This document shows positions 26,306 through 35,289 of a stretch of 64,000 nt of DNA, piece after piece; the first letter of the stretch is position 1; each line of letters opens with the position of its first letter. The notes under the pieces were generated by a model. That model did not search any database. It had not been told where the DNA came from and was given only the letters and a program-made list of their open reading frames with translations. Both the position numbers and the translations under genes were made by a program. Location: contig NZ_CP034951.1 of assembly GCF_004022485.1 (NCBI RefSeq), forward strand, positions 248,001 through 312,000. Reading direction: 5' to 3'. Origin of the DNA: Aequorivita sp. H23M31 (GTDB lineage Bacteria; Bacteroidota; Bacteroidia; Flavobacteriales; Flavobacteriaceae).

Positions 26306-28320
26306 TGTATCTCGGACTCGGTCAATACCCTGTTAAATAATCTAATATCGTCAATATACCCTTGATAATAATATGGCCATGGACCGCTATCCCCATTATT
26401 GTAAATAATATGCTTTCCCATTATGAGTTGAAAATCGTTTGATACTACAAAATCATTTCTCCATTGAATATTATCGGCAAGTTGACTATTTACCCAAAAC
26501 ATTTTTTTACCGGAAGCTTTATCGTAAACGCAAGTTATGTGTTGCCATTGATTTTCAACCGCAGTTTCGGAGCCTAAACTTCCATAATCTCCGTATTCAT
26601 AACACGTAGAAAAGTTGTTTATAAAAATAGAGAATGAACCAGGATCAATGTCGCGACCTTTTCCTATCACCAATTGCTGTCGAGTTATATCCTTTGCATA
26701 TTGCCAATAACTTATAGAGAACGAGGAGTTGAAATTAAAATCTTCAGAACTCCCAAAATTGATATGGTCTCCATTTCCATTAAAACTATATGCCTGATTC
26801 GGGTGGCCATGTCTATCTGCTGTTAATGATGCCCCATATACTGTTCCGTTATTTCCATTCCCACTTTCATCATTTGCGTTTCCATTAAAAGGATAATAAG
26901 CAACCAAACCTTCGGAAGGGATGGGTAAATTACTATTGGAGATGTTCAAATATTCTGAAACTAAATTGATAAAATCCGCGGTTTCAGTAATCCTTGTATG
27001 CGCCATATAATGATTGATATTTATTTGGGTTGGTAAATCCCTGCTATTATTATTTGCGATCCCCAATGCACTTGTTTGAGAAACAACTCCATCATCGTCT
27101 CCTTCCAATATCCAACTACCTGGCCAACAAGACCCGTTTCCAATCACTACGCCATAAAGATGACAAGGTGCATTGATTGCGGAAATAGCGTAATAAGGGA
27201 CGGGTGACTCCTGATTGTTCTCCAGATTTTGAATAAAATTTGAGCTTGGTTCTAGATCTTGAATTCCTTGAGTATAATCATTGTAGAATTTTAAGCTGAG
27301 AGGGTTATCATATGCTATTAGGTAACCTAATAAGTATCGAGCAACAGCGAGAGGTGATCCTTTATGAGGTGAGCCTAATGTAATCAAATTATTTACTTGA
27401 ATATCTGCGTTGTGATTCTCAATTGCGGATCGTGATACCAAACCACCCATACTGTGTCCAATTAAATCAACTTTAATTCCCGAAAATTTGGAATTTATCA
27501 ACTCGGCAAGTTTTTGTCCATTTTGATCAATATTAATAGAAGAGTCATAACCGAAAGTCATAATTCTGGTATAATTAAAATTAGTTTTATTCTTGAACTC
27601 TGGGATAAATGATTTCCAGGTATCTGGAGTACTGAATAATCCATGAACAAAGACAGCTATTTTGTCGTTTGGGCTTATATTTCCTACTTCATTATAGGTA
27701 ACCGTGCCATCATTTAGAAAGACCACTTCTTTCAATCCCATTTGATTGACAGGAGGTTTAGTTAAATGCTTAATCCCGATTATTGTTAAAAATCCAACGA
27801 CACCAGACCTCTTACCATCTTCTGGCCCCATTCCCTTATTTTGGGCTGGATTATATTCCGAAAAATAATTTAAAACATCTAATTTTAATTTGATTCTATT
27901 GTTATTGATAGAATAAAATAAGGGAAGATAAGTTTCTCCGTTAAACACGAAATACGAGACTTCGTCACTCGTAGAAAAATCCGTAGGAATTTTAAAATCA
28001 ATATATGCGGCCTTGTTAAGGCTATCTAATGGAATAGAAATGGAAAACGGATAGCCTATAACCGAAACATAAGAATTTGGAACGTTTTGTGGTTCCTCTC
28101 CTGTGTATCCTAAACGTACCTCTATCTCCTGATTTACGGCCCCTTGAGGAAATTCGATATTAATATTATTAGGGCCATTTATTTTACCCCCTTCAGGCCC
28201 AATTATTCCGGTAACTATTTCTTGAATTGGTGTCTCTGATTTTTCACTTTCATCATCGTCACTACATCCAAAGATTAATATACTGGCAAATAAAACGAGA
28301 AAAAGTCTAAGTTTTTTCAT
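26287..28320 (-). CDS. Lipoprotein lipase-like alpha/beta hydrolase with C-terminal LamG domain
   Basis: A 677-residue predicted lipoprotein (lipobox I-F-G-C, Cys19). A ZU5-like beta domain may occupy residues 40-155 (GPEGGKINGPNNINIEFPQGA). The alpha/beta-hydrolase part has the oxyanion motif VFVHGLFS (224-230), the elbow GHSMGG with Ser290, an acidic candidate in EGDDDGVVS and a histidine candidate in INHYMAHT. Residues about 490-677 form a concanavalin A-like LamG domain (YYPFNGNANDESG, SFNGNGDHI, LFNRVLTESEI), probably for glycan or surface binding. It should sit on the outer membrane. The gene ends just before an out-of-frame T9SS-tail remnant. Confidence 0.82.
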   Translation of the reverse strand: MKKLRLFLVLFASILIFGCSDDDESEKSETPIQEIVTGIIGPEGGKINGPNNINIEFPQGAVNQEIEVRLGYTGEEPQNVPNSYVSVIGYPFSISIPLDSLNKAAYIDFKIPTDFSTSDEVSYFVFNGETYLPLFYSINNNRIKLKLDVLNYFSEYNPAQNKGMGPEDGKRSGVVGFLTIIGIKHLTKPPVNQMGLKEVVFLNDGTVTYNEVGNISPNDKIAVFVHGLFSTPDTWKSFIPEFKNKTNFNYTRIMTFGYDSSINIDQNGQKLAELINSKFSGIKVDLIGHSMGGLVSRSAIENHNADIQVNNLITLGSPHKGSPLAVARYLLGYLIAYDNPLSLKFYNDYTQGIQDLEPSSNFIQNLENNQESPVPYYAISAINAPCHLYGVVIGNGSCWPGSWILEGDDDGVVSQTSALGIANNNSRDLPTQININHYMAHTRITETADFINLVSEYLNISNSNLPIPSEGLVAYYPFNGNANDESGNGNNGTVYGASLTADRHGHPNQAYSFNGNGDHINFGSSEDFNFNSSFSISYWQYAKDITRQQLVIGKGRDIDPGSFSIFINNFSTCYEYGDYGSLGSETAVENQWQHITCVYDKASGKKMFWVNSQLADNIQWRNDFVVSNDFQLIMGKHIIYNNGDSGPWPYYYQGYIDDIRLFNRVLTESEIQALYQE

Positions 28321-28497
28321 GTTGATTTATTTAATTTGTTTTGTTTTAAGAGTCCCAAGGTGGATACATAAGTTAAATAAGTATGGAAATATAGCGTAGG
28401 GAAATCAATAATTGCCAGTGAAATAGGAGAAAAAGGGTGAACAGTGTAGTATACTTAGGAAACAGCTATAAGAAAAGAGTAGAAGGAAAAGCTTTTC

Positions 28498-29214
28498 TCA
28501 ATAATCCAATAAAATACGCCGTGCATTATCGAGATAACTATTACCAATTGGTAACTCCAACTCGTTATTCGTTCTCTTATCCTTAAAATTTAGTCTTACG
28601 ATCTTCGTCCTTGTATTGATCATTTGCACAAGATTTCGATTGACAATATAAGATTTGTGAATCCGTAAAAAGGTAGAAGGTAAAGAGACTTCCAAATTTT
28701 TGAGTGTGCGGGAAACAATCATTGGATTTTCATCCATTCTATAAATAATACAATAATTGTTGCTTGATTTAATATACTGGATTGTGCTCAGGTCGATGAA
28801 AAAGTGACCCTTCGAGTTTTTGATGGTAATATGGTCTTGGAGTTCAAGAACCCTGTTTTCAAACTTATACAAGGCCTTGGAAAGCTCATCGGGATCGATG
28901 GGTTTGTCCAGAAAATATAGAGCATCATTATTGGTAGCTTCCTTGCCGTATTTATCAAAATCGGTTGTCATGATGAAAAATGGAAAATCAGTGGCATTTT
29001 TCCGTATTTCTTTGATAAGATCAAAACCAATTTCATCACCCAACTGTACATCAAGAAATATAAGATGAGGTTTTGCAGTAAGAGCCAACGAAATTCCTTG
29101 CGACAGCGTAGATGCAGTTCCCACTTCTGAAAAACCATTGTAAGACTTCAGTGCTATCCGTAAGTTTTCTATGCAACTTGGGTTGTCCTCGACAATAATG
29201 TAATTGTAATCCAT
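28498..29214 (-). CDS. LytTR-family response regulator
   Basis: A 238-residue response regulator. The receiver domain (1-120) has the acidic pair EDN and phospho-acceptor Asp55 in LIFLDVQLGD, with the switch Thr in MTTD and Lys in FLDKPID. The LytTR DNA-binding domain (about 135-235) has FIDLSTIQYIKSSNNYC, LRIHKSYIVN and LPIGNSYLD. It is encoded four bases after the sensor gene, so the two form a two-component pair. LytTR regulators bind direct repeats upstream of targets; the adjacent secreted-hydrolase genes are candidate targets by position only. Confidence 0.93.
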   Translation of the reverse strand: MDYNYIIVEDNPSCIENLRIALKSYNGFSEVGTASTLSQGISLALTAKPHLIFLDVQLGDEIGFDLIKEIRKNATDFPFFIMTTDFDKYGKEATNNDALYFLDKPIDPDELSKALYKFENRVLELQDHITIKNSKGHFFIDLSTIQYIKSSNNYCIIYRMDENPMIVSRTLKNLEVSLPSTFLRIHKSYIVNRNLVQMINTRTKIVRLNFKDKRTNNELELPIGNSYLDNARRILLDY

Positions 29215-29218
29215 AAAA

Positions 29219-32185
29219 TCATTCGTATTTATAATTCTTCGGTATTCTTACTTCCACTTTCGTCCCCTTTGTTTTATCGATAATTTCGAAAGTAGCGGAG
29301 TCAGGATTTTTTTTATTTAGAATCTCAAAAAGATTTTGATAGGTTGAGGTTCCAATCCCACTATCGGAGAGAGTGTCCGGATTTCTTCCTTTTCCGGTGT
29401 CATCGACAATCAGAGAGATAAACTGATTTTCTTCGGTTAGGATTATGTTTATATTTCCACCGTTTATATTGTTCTTGATACCGTGTTTGACAGCGTTTTC
29501 TGCTAGATTTTTTAGCATCAATCTTGGAATGGAAGCGCTTTGATCTTCAATTTTATTTTCTATGAAATATTCAAAAGGAACAGATAAGGTATTCTTTTTT
29601 AAACTTAAGTAATCTTCAACTTGTTGCACTTGATTTTTTATGCTCTCTGTCATAGAACTGTTGTTCAAACTCGCTTTGGTTATGTTTAGGAGCTTCAACA
29701 TTTTTCGGTACGCATTTGGAGCATTTTCCTGGATCTCGGGAGAAATACTTGCCAATAAATTTTTTATTTCATGCGGATCGAGTTGTTTATTTAAGTTGGA
29801 AAGTTCCATTTTGTTCAGGTCCTGTTGCAAGGAGAGCAATCTGTTTTGTGTCTCTAACCCGATCTGTTTTTTCTGAAAATAATTTTTAATGAAATTGAAA
29901 AAGATAAAAAGGATTAAAACTCCTATCAACACCTTGAACCAAAGGGTTTCATAAAAATAGGCTCCGATGGTAACAGGATTGCTAAGTGCGGATTTTGTCC
30001 AGTTTTTGCCATCAATACTGGCTTGGATTTCAAATTGATAATTTCCAGGCGAGAGGTTTCTGTAGGTAATGTCATTAGAATTGTCAATAATCTCCCACTT
30101 ATCATTTAACCCGACCAACCTTGTTTTATATTTCACAATATCGCGGTTCATTACTAAGGGCGTTGCAAACTGGAAAATGAGCTCCCGATGTGCTTTGTCA
30201 ATTTCAATTACCTCTTCTTCATTACTGGGAGAGAGTTGTTGAGGTTTGTTTTCGATATTTAATAATATCCCAAAAATAGAAGGGCAGGGCAGGGCTTGGT
30301 CCTGAATTAACTTTTCGGGATAAAATTTGACCAGTTTTCCATTCATTGGCCACCATACGGCGCCATCCTCGTCTTCAAAAAAGTTATTTTGTCCACCTTC
30401 ATCATTGGCAAAATATTGCACCAATTCATACCGATAAAATTCGATTTCGTCCTTTTGATGGTAGCGATCCAAATTGAATATAATCAGCTCATCGACTGTG
30501 CCGATAAGAAGCCACTTTTTTTTATATACCTTTAAATCTGAAATCCAAGGAAGGGGAAAGCCAAAATCGACTTCTTTCAGGGATTTATCCGTCTTCATTT
30601 CAAAAAGTCCATTTTTACTTCCTATCCAATTGCTTCCATACGAGTCTAAACAGAGACTATAACCTTTGGTTTTTTCTAAAATTAGTGCACGCCATTCATT
30701 ATTTTCCTGTATCAACATTCCGCTGCTTCCCATTGCGATTAAATTGCCATCTTTATCAAAATCGATATCCAGCACACTATTTATTCCGGAATAGGGAAGT
30801 TTTAGAAGTTCCTCTGCCTTCTTTTTTTCTTCATCCAAACGATATATTCCTATATAGCTGGAAAAATACAGATCTTTGGTAATGGGATGGATCGCAGAAG
30901 AAAAAACATCCTTATTATATCCTAAATCAACCACATGGCTTTCATTCTTCTCATCGATATATAAAATTGAACTCATATGCGGAATAAACACTCCGTTTTT
31001 TGGGGTTTTTGTTGAACCAAAAACTGCGACATTACTGTTTTTAAATAAATTTTCAGTTTTTACCTTCTTCGTTCTTTTAAAATCCTTTTCCGTTTTGAAC
31101 AGTCCAAAGTCATAACTTGAAAAATAATAGTCATCATCTTTTCTCGTCATAGACCATATTTCATCATTCCCATTTTCGGTGAGATTTAAACTCATAGTTT
31201 GGATATCAACGCTGGGAAAAAGATAGAGAGCACTTTCGGAACAGACCCAAAAACGTTGTTGACGGTCAATAAATATGTTTCCACACAACTTGGCCAAATC
31301 TCCAAAATCATAAACTTGATTTGAAGTATTGATAAAATGTAGATGATTGTTTTTAGCTTTTTTAAAGTAGCCTTCGCTTTTAAAGGTTTTGTCCAAATTA
31401 AAATCGGCCAAATCATTTTTTGAATATTCTACCGCTCTTTGGTTTTTGTCGATTTTATAATCGTTTATTTGATAATCGTACTGATACTGTCGATCTTCCG
31501 ATATGTAATAACTCCGACTAAAGGGCTCCGCTAATGGGGGTAAATCTTGTTTTTCAACTAGATGAAAGTCATTGTTGCCATCAACCTTATAGAGTTCTAA
31601 ATTCTTCTTTTTCTCTTCGGTTTCTACAAGCAATAAAATATTATTTTCTTTGGTTTTCTCCACAGATGCATAAAATGGGAAGAACTGTGATTTTACCTTT
31701 TTGAAAGTTTTCGCATCGTAGAAATCTAAAATAGTAGTATGGCTATTTCGAGGATGCTTTATAATGATGAAATATTTGTTATGGAAGTTATGGACACCTG
31801 AAACAGCGTATCTAGCTATATCATTTTCTATTTTTTCAATGACTCTATTCTTATATATGATATCAATACTGCCTCTAGAATCCCTTGTTAGAATACGATA
31901 ATCCCCAATTTCAATTATTTGTTCAATTTGATGGCGTGCCCGATTGTCTTGATCCTTAAAACTATAGAATGAATGTCCGTCAAATCTTGAAATTCCCGCA
32001 TAGGTTCCAATCCAGATATAGCCCTTGGAATCTTCGAAAACCGATTTTGTTTTACTACTTGGCAAGCCATCTTTCTTGCCAAATTTTTGAAAGTTTACAG
32101 AACTCTCAAGAGAATACGTATCTGGTTGAGCCCCTAGGCTTGATAGTTGTAAAAATAAAAAGAGGAGACAGCAAATTCTATTCAT
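29219..32185 (-). CDS. Propeller-type sensor histidine kinase (LytS-like), partner of the LytTR regulator
   Basis: A 988-residue sensor. A signal peptide (1-19) leads into two-component-regulator beta-propeller repeats (start FGKKDGLPSSKTKSVFEDS, GYIWIGTYAGISRFDG) up to about 640, then a Y_Y_Y-type domain (NLSPGNYQFEIQAS), one membrane helix (about 747-770), a coiled coil, and a His_kinase domain. The phospho-acceptor motif is LDPHEIKN (His805) instead of the common LNPHFIFN. The ATPase has the N box NLAENAVKHG (about 894) and G1 box DDTGKGR (about 927). The propeller would sense a ligand in the periplasm. It was not matched to a known ligand. Confidence 0.9.
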   Translation of the reverse strand: MNRICCLLFLFLQLSSLGAQPDTYSLESSVNFQKFGKKDGLPSSKTKSVFEDSKGYIWIGTYAGISRFDGHSFYSFKDQDNRARHQIEQIIEIGDYRILTRDSRGSIDIIYKNRVIEKIENDIARYAVSGVHNFHNKYFIIIKHPRNSHTTILDFYDAKTFKKVKSQFFPFYASVEKTKENNILLLVETEEKKKNLELYKVDGNNDFHLVEKQDLPPLAEPFSRSYYISEDRQYQYDYQINDYKIDKNQRAVEYSKNDLADFNLDKTFKSEGYFKKAKNNHLHFINTSNQVYDFGDLAKLCGNIFIDRQQRFWVCSESALYLFPSVDIQTMSLNLTENGNDEIWSMTRKDDDYYFSSYDFGLFKTEKDFKRTKKVKTENLFKNSNVAVFGSTKTPKNGVFIPHMSSILYIDEKNESHVVDLGYNKDVFSSAIHPITKDLYFSSYIGIYRLDEEKKKAEELLKLPYSGINSVLDIDFDKDGNLIAMGSSGMLIQENNEWRALILEKTKGYSLCLDSYGSNWIGSKNGLFEMKTDKSLKEVDFGFPLPWISDLKVYKKKWLLIGTVDELIIFNLDRYHQKDEIEFYRYELVQYFANDEGGQNNFFEDEDGAVWWPMNGKLVKFYPEKLIQDQALPCPSIFGILLNIENKPQQLSPSNEEEVIEIDKAHRELIFQFATPLVMNRDIVKYKTRLVGLNDKWEIIDNSNDITYRNLSPGNYQFEIQASIDGKNWTKSALSNPVTIGAYFYETLWFKVLIGVLILFIFFNFIKNYFQKKQIGLETQNRLLSLQQDLNKMELSNLNKQLDPHEIKNLLASISPEIQENAPNAYRKMLKLLNITKASLNNSSMTESIKNQVQQVEDYLSLKKNTLSVPFEYFIENKIEDQSASIPRLMLKNLAENAVKHGIKNNINGGNINIILTEENQFISLIVDDTGKGRNPDTLSDSGIGTSTYQNLFEILNKKNPDSATFEIIDKTKGTKVEVRIPKNYKYE

Positions 32186-32541
32186 TCCGACCTTGGCCGT
32201 TTTTAAATCAGACTATTTAGACTTGTTTATCAATAATACGAAATTTTAATGGTAAAAGTGAGGATTTGAGAGACATCTTCGGGATAGGATTAACACCAAT
32301 TGTTAAATCAGCTTAATGTATTAATTATTTCACTAATGATAACTGAGAAGAAGCTTTTAAAGAATTTTTTTGGATCGTATATTAAAGTATCACCGGTGCG
32401 AGCCATAACGCTCACCTTATAGTAAATCTATTTTGAAATTATGAAAACAGCTATAAATTTCGAAATACCTGAGGGATATCCAACACGCTGATACCGAAAA
32501 TACCTAAAGATCTATACTGGTTCATTCTTGAAATAAGAATT
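32186..32541. other. 356-base intergenic region
   Basis: No open frame, promoter match or strong hairpin was seen between the sensor gene (divergent start at 32185) and the small membrane protein gene. Confidence 0.4.
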
Positions 32542-32907
32542 CTATTCCATTTTCTGCAAAGAATAAAACACAACCCCGCCCAAAAAATAGCAAACTACAT
32601 CCCAGACATCTCCTGTATAGCGATGGGATTGTTGGGGAAGATAGTATTCAAAAAAAACTGAAAATAGGGCTACTAAACTCAGAACTGTAAATAAATTCAG
32701 GCGAAGACTGTAATCATTTCTTATAAGCCAAACCACATTTAAACACACTGTAGCCACTATTGGAATAGCTAAGAAATCATTTAAATAATGAAAAACCCAA
32801 TTGGAAGGGATCCCTGAAAAGTATTTCCAACTTTGGATGCATAAAAACAGCACTAGAGAAAGAAGTACATAAAGATGTAAAATCCTTAATGGAATTCTTC
32901 GTATCAT
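32542..32907 (-). CDS. Small membrane protein, possibly VanZ-like
   Basis: A 121-residue protein with about four membrane helices: MIRRIPLRILHLYVLLSLV start, NDFLAIPIV, and a final RYTGDVWDVVCYFLGGVVFY helix. The terminal D-x-x-D-V-x-x-Y-x-x-G-G motif recalls VanZ-like proteins, and similar Flavobacteria proteins carry the uncertain label 'magnesium citrate secondary transporter'; neither is established. The ATG at 32907 overlaps the TGA of the upstream gene (ATGA), which fixes the start and implies translational coupling. Confidence 0.7.
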   Translation of the reverse strand: MIRRIPLRILHLYVLLSLVLFLCIQSWKYFSGIPSNWVFHYLNDFLAIPIVATVCLNVVWLIRNDYSLRLNLFTVLSLVALFSVFFEYYLPQQSHRYTGDVWDVVCYFLGGVVFYSLQKME

Positions 32908-33152
32908 ATAAATAACAGGGAAATTAACCAAGCTATAAAGCCTCCGACTATCATTACGATCATCCAAACGGTATGGAGAATATAATAGGAACCTTTAACC
33001 AGCCAAAAACGATTTGTTTTCCAACGTTCGGCAAATGATTTTTCAAAACTCGTATCAGTTTTACGAAGCTCGTCGTTCTTAGGTTTTTCTGATCTATCAT
33101 CTAGTTTTCCAGAAAACTTTTTATTACTTAAAAAAGCGGCATTACTTTCCAA
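32904..33152 (-). CDS. Small single-helix membrane protein of unknown function
   Basis: An 82-residue protein: a charged, probably cytoplasmic N-terminal half (KLDDRSEKPKNDELRKTDTS) and one or two hydrophobic helices (YYILHTVWMIVMIVGGFIAWLISLLFI region). I do not recognise the family. It is the first gene of a two-gene unit, overlapping the next by four bases. Confidence 0.6.
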   Translation of the reverse strand: MESNAAFLSNKKFSGKLDDRSEKPKNDELRKTDTSFEKSFAERWKTNRFWLVKGSYYILHTVWMIVMIVGGFIAWLISLLFI

Positions 33153-33326
33153 AACATTTTTTTTCTACTGCAACATCTCGTGCAAAATTCACTCGGCAAG
33201 AATACAAATTATATCCGACGAAAAGGAATTTTATGTAATTCGATAAATCGACCTTTACTACTATTTATAAATCCTTCAGCAAACTTTGCCAATTTGAAAA
33301 CCCAATCCTAATAACATATCAAAAAA

Positions 33327-33353
33327 ACACCCAATTCAAATAGAATTAGGTGT
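33327..33353. terminator. Hairpin in the 33.2-33.5 kb intergenic region
   Basis: Stem ACACC-C-AATTC / GAATT-A-GGTGT with an AAATA loop, flanked by A7 on the left. It could end leftward transcription, although the nearest leftward gene upstream of it is the tRNA, which has its own terminator. Confidence 0.45.
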
Positions 33354-33378
33354 AATTTTGGGTGTCAAACTCATAACT

Positions 33379-33393
33379 AACTGATTATCAGTT
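33379..33393. other. 15-bp palindrome AACTGATTATCAGTT
   Basis: A perfect 7-bp inverted repeat around a central T in a gene-free region (33153-33587). It could be an operator-like site or part of a structured transcript. Confidence 0.3.
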
Positions 33394-33464
33394 GACATTT
33401 CGGAGGAAGAGGGATTAATTTCATTGATCCCAAGAGGTAATCCTGGACAAGCATAGAAACCCAC

Positions 33465-33496
33465 GCCACTTCAGAAAAAGAAGTGGCTAGTTTTTT
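33465..33496 (+). terminator. Rightward hairpin terminator
   Basis: Perfect 8-bp stem GCCACTTC/GAAGTGGC with a 7-base A-rich loop and a T-rich tail. No rightward gene was recognised just upstream. Confidence 0.6.
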
Positions 33497-33550
33497 ATTT
33501 GTCTCCGCTCCTTTCAGGCTGAAATAGCTTGAATCGCTGCGCCAAATAAA

Positions 33551-33580
33551 AAACCCACGATTAAAAAAAATCGTGGGTTT
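33551..33580 (-). terminator. Terminator of tRNA-Ser
   Basis: Perfect 10-bp stem AAACCCACGA/TCGTGGGTTT with an A/T loop, followed on the minus strand by a T-rich tail, seven bases after the tRNA. Confidence 0.85.
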
Positions 33581-33587
33581 CCTTTTG

Positions 33588-33672
33588 CGGAGAAAGAGGG
33601 ATTCGAACCCCCGGAGGTGTGACCCTCAACAGTTTTCAAGACTGCCGCAATCGACCACTCTGCCATTTCTCC
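33588..33672 (-). tRNA. tRNA-Ser(UGA)
   Basis: The complement folds as an 85-base tRNA: acceptor GGAGAAA/TTTCTCC with discriminator G (serine-type), D arm beginning TGGCAGAGTGG, anticodon arm GCAGTCTTGAAAACTG-like with anticodon TGA, a long variable arm typical of serine tRNAs, and T arm GGGGGTTCGAATCCC. CCA is not encoded; the next bases are CAAAAGG. It reads UCA serine codons. Confidence 0.96.
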
Positions 33673-33707
33673 AGTGGTATGCGTTCTTAAGCTTTTGCTT
33701 AGGGATT

Positions 33708-33716
33708 GCAAATATA
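33708..33716 (-). promoter_or_regulatory. Promoter box of tRNA-Ser (TATATTTGC)
   Basis: TATATTTG on the minus strand matches TAnnTTTG, 36 bases before the tRNA 5' end. A TTG lies 11 bases upstream, closer than the usual -33 spacing. Confidence 0.55.
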
Positions 33717-33817
33717 AAAAGCTTTTTCAATTTCGGAACTCTTTTTTTGTTTTTTACCATTTTTTGTTGAAATTTTTCTGGAACACAAGGAGTTTATCGG
33801 TTGCACCTTTTTATCAC

Positions 33818-33825
33818 TACTTTTG
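33818..33825 (+). promoter_or_regulatory. Promoter box of the nitroreductase gene (TACTTTTG)
   Basis: Exact TAnnTTTG match, 24 bases before the ATG at 33850. A TTG lies 14 bases upstream. Confidence 0.55.
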
Positions 33826-33849
33826 TAGATATAGATTAAGCAATTTTAA

Positions 33850-34488
33850 ATGGCCTCCAATACAATAAAAAAATTACAGTGGCGCTACGCCACAAAACGA
33901 TTTGACGCTACCAAAAAACTTTCGGAAGGGAAACTCGATATTTTAAAACAGACGTTTAACCTCACCGCAACCTCATTTGGTTTGCAGCCCCTAAAAATGG
34001 TGGTGGTCTCCAATCCATCCATAAAGGAAAAGTTGATGTCATTCACTTTTAACCAACCGCAGGTTCGAGATGCTTCCCACGTTTTGGTTTTATGTATTGA
34101 AAAGGAAATTGACGCCAATTTTATTGTCGACCATTTTAAGAGGGTGGAGGATACCAGAAATACCTCCCGAGAGATTTTGGAGCCTTATGAAAAGGATCTT
34201 GTAAGTTCCTTTTCAGAAAAACATGCGCTCGAAATCCGCCAATGGATGGTGAACCAGTTATACTTGACCCTCGGAGCTTTACTGACGGTTTGCGCTATTG
34301 AAAATATCGATTCCTGCCCCATGGAAGGTTTCGAACCCGAAAATTACGACAAACTGCTTGGGCTCGCTGAGAAGGGATTGAAATCGGTTATAGTTTTACC
34401 TGTTGGATATCGGGATGAAACGGATTTTTTCAGCAACCTTAAAAAAGTCCGTCGAGGGGTGGAAGAGCTTGTCATAAAATTTGATTAG
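33850..34488 (+). CDS. NfsB-like nitroreductase family NAD(P)H oxidoreductase
   Basis: A 212-residue FMN-dependent oxidoreductase of the nitroreductase fold. The N-terminal KLQWRYATKRFDATKKLS segment supplies the FMN-binding R-x-S/A-x-R-x-F pattern. TSFGLQPLKMVVVSNP, a central SHVLVLCIE strand, MVNQLYLTLGALLTVCAIENID, CPMEGFEPENYD, and VILPVGYRDETD follow the NfsB/dihydropteridine-reductase subgroup. It would reduce quinones, nitroaromatics or flavin in the cytoplasm using NAD(P)H. Physiological substrate not known. It has its own promoter box and no obvious operon partner. Confidence 0.9.
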   Translation: MASNTIKKLQWRYATKRFDATKKLSEGKLDILKQTFNLTATSFGLQPLKMVVVSNPSIKEKLMSFTFNQPQVRDASHVLVLCIEKEIDANFIVDHFKRVEDTRNTSREILEPYEKDLVSSFSEKHALEIRQWMVNQLYLTLGALLTVCAIENIDSCPMEGFEPENYDKLLGLAEKGLKSVIVLPVGYRDETDFFSNLKKVRRGVEELVIKFD

Positions 34489-34663
34489 ACTGACATAATT
34501 TCCAATCAGTAATCTTCTAGTCTTCAAAATGTTAAAAATTACTTATTATTCCCATCGGTATTCTCGTTTCTTTATTATAAATTAAAAAATGGTATTTTTT
34601 TTGTTGAAAATCTTCTGGCTTTTTGGAGTAAGAAAACTTAAGTAATAATTTAAATTTTTAGAA

Positions 34664-35167
34664 ATGAAAAGGATAGTCTTAACCTTTGCCATTGCTTTTA
34701 GTTTAACAAGTTGCAATGCCCAAGAAAAAAAGAAGGGAACGGAAAACCAATCCGCGATGAACAATGAGACGGAAACTCAAGTAGAACCTCGTGGGACATG
34801 GAGAGTGAACAAAGAGGTGGACGAGAACGGAAATTTGATCCGTTATGATTCTATTTATACCTATTCCTACGGAAACATTAACGGAAAGGAAATACAGCCA
34901 CAAGACATGGACAGTGCCCTAACGTCCTTCCGAAAATATATGCGGGAAAGAATGCCCAGTTCATTTTCACAGGATTTCTTGGCTCCGTTTGAAAGTGATT
35001 CCCTTGGAAATGGTCTCTTTGAGAAAGGTTATTTCGAAAACCATTGGGAGGATTTTTTCCCTGATATGCAGAAACAATTGAAGCAAATGGATTCGCTGCA
35101 CCAGCAATTTTTCCAGAATGCCCAACCGGGCTTATTTCCGCCTGAGGATAAAATGAAGAAATCTTAA
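34664..35167 (+). CDS. Lipoprotein of unknown function
   Basis: A 167-residue predicted lipoprotein: signal peptide MKRIVLTFAIAFSLTSC with lipidated Cys17, then a K/E/Q-rich linker, the segment RGTWRVNKEVDENGNLIRYDS with a YTYSYG run, and an acidic, aromatic C-terminal half (ENHWEDFFPDMQKQLKQMDSL). I do not recognise the family. The asparagine after the cysteine does not clearly indicate inner-membrane retention in Bacteroidota, so the location is uncertain. A hairpin terminator follows. Confidence 0.65.
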   Translation: MKRIVLTFAIAFSLTSCNAQEKKKGTENQSAMNNETETQVEPRGTWRVNKEVDENGNLIRYDSIYTYSYGNINGKEIQPQDMDSALTSFRKYMRERMPSSFSQDFLAPFESDSLGNGLFEKGYFENHWEDFFPDMQKQLKQMDSLHQQFFQNAQPGLFPPEDKMKKS

Positions 35168-35217
35168 TGCTTAAATGAAATGAGGTCCCGATTATTAGGA
35201 ATCCAAAACAGAATTTG

Positions 35218-35247
35218 AAAACCTTGACGAGAGTTGAGGTTTTTTTT
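35218..35247 (+). terminator. Terminator after the 34.7-35.2 kb lipoprotein gene
   Basis: Stem AAAACCTTGAC/GTTGAGGTTTT with a GAGA loop and two wobble pairs, then a run of T. Confidence 0.65.
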
Positions 35248-35289
35248 ATGCGAGTTGCTTTTTGTTGAATGGCCCAAGGCTTATCTTTG

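Noticed and set aside
32395..32420. Possible hairpin GGTGCGAG ... CGCTCACC
   Set aside because: Only four base pairs match properly; the inner part does not pair.
33514..33711. Short open frames on both strands across 33.5-33.8 kb
   Set aside because: They cover tRNA-Ser and its terminator; open only by chance.
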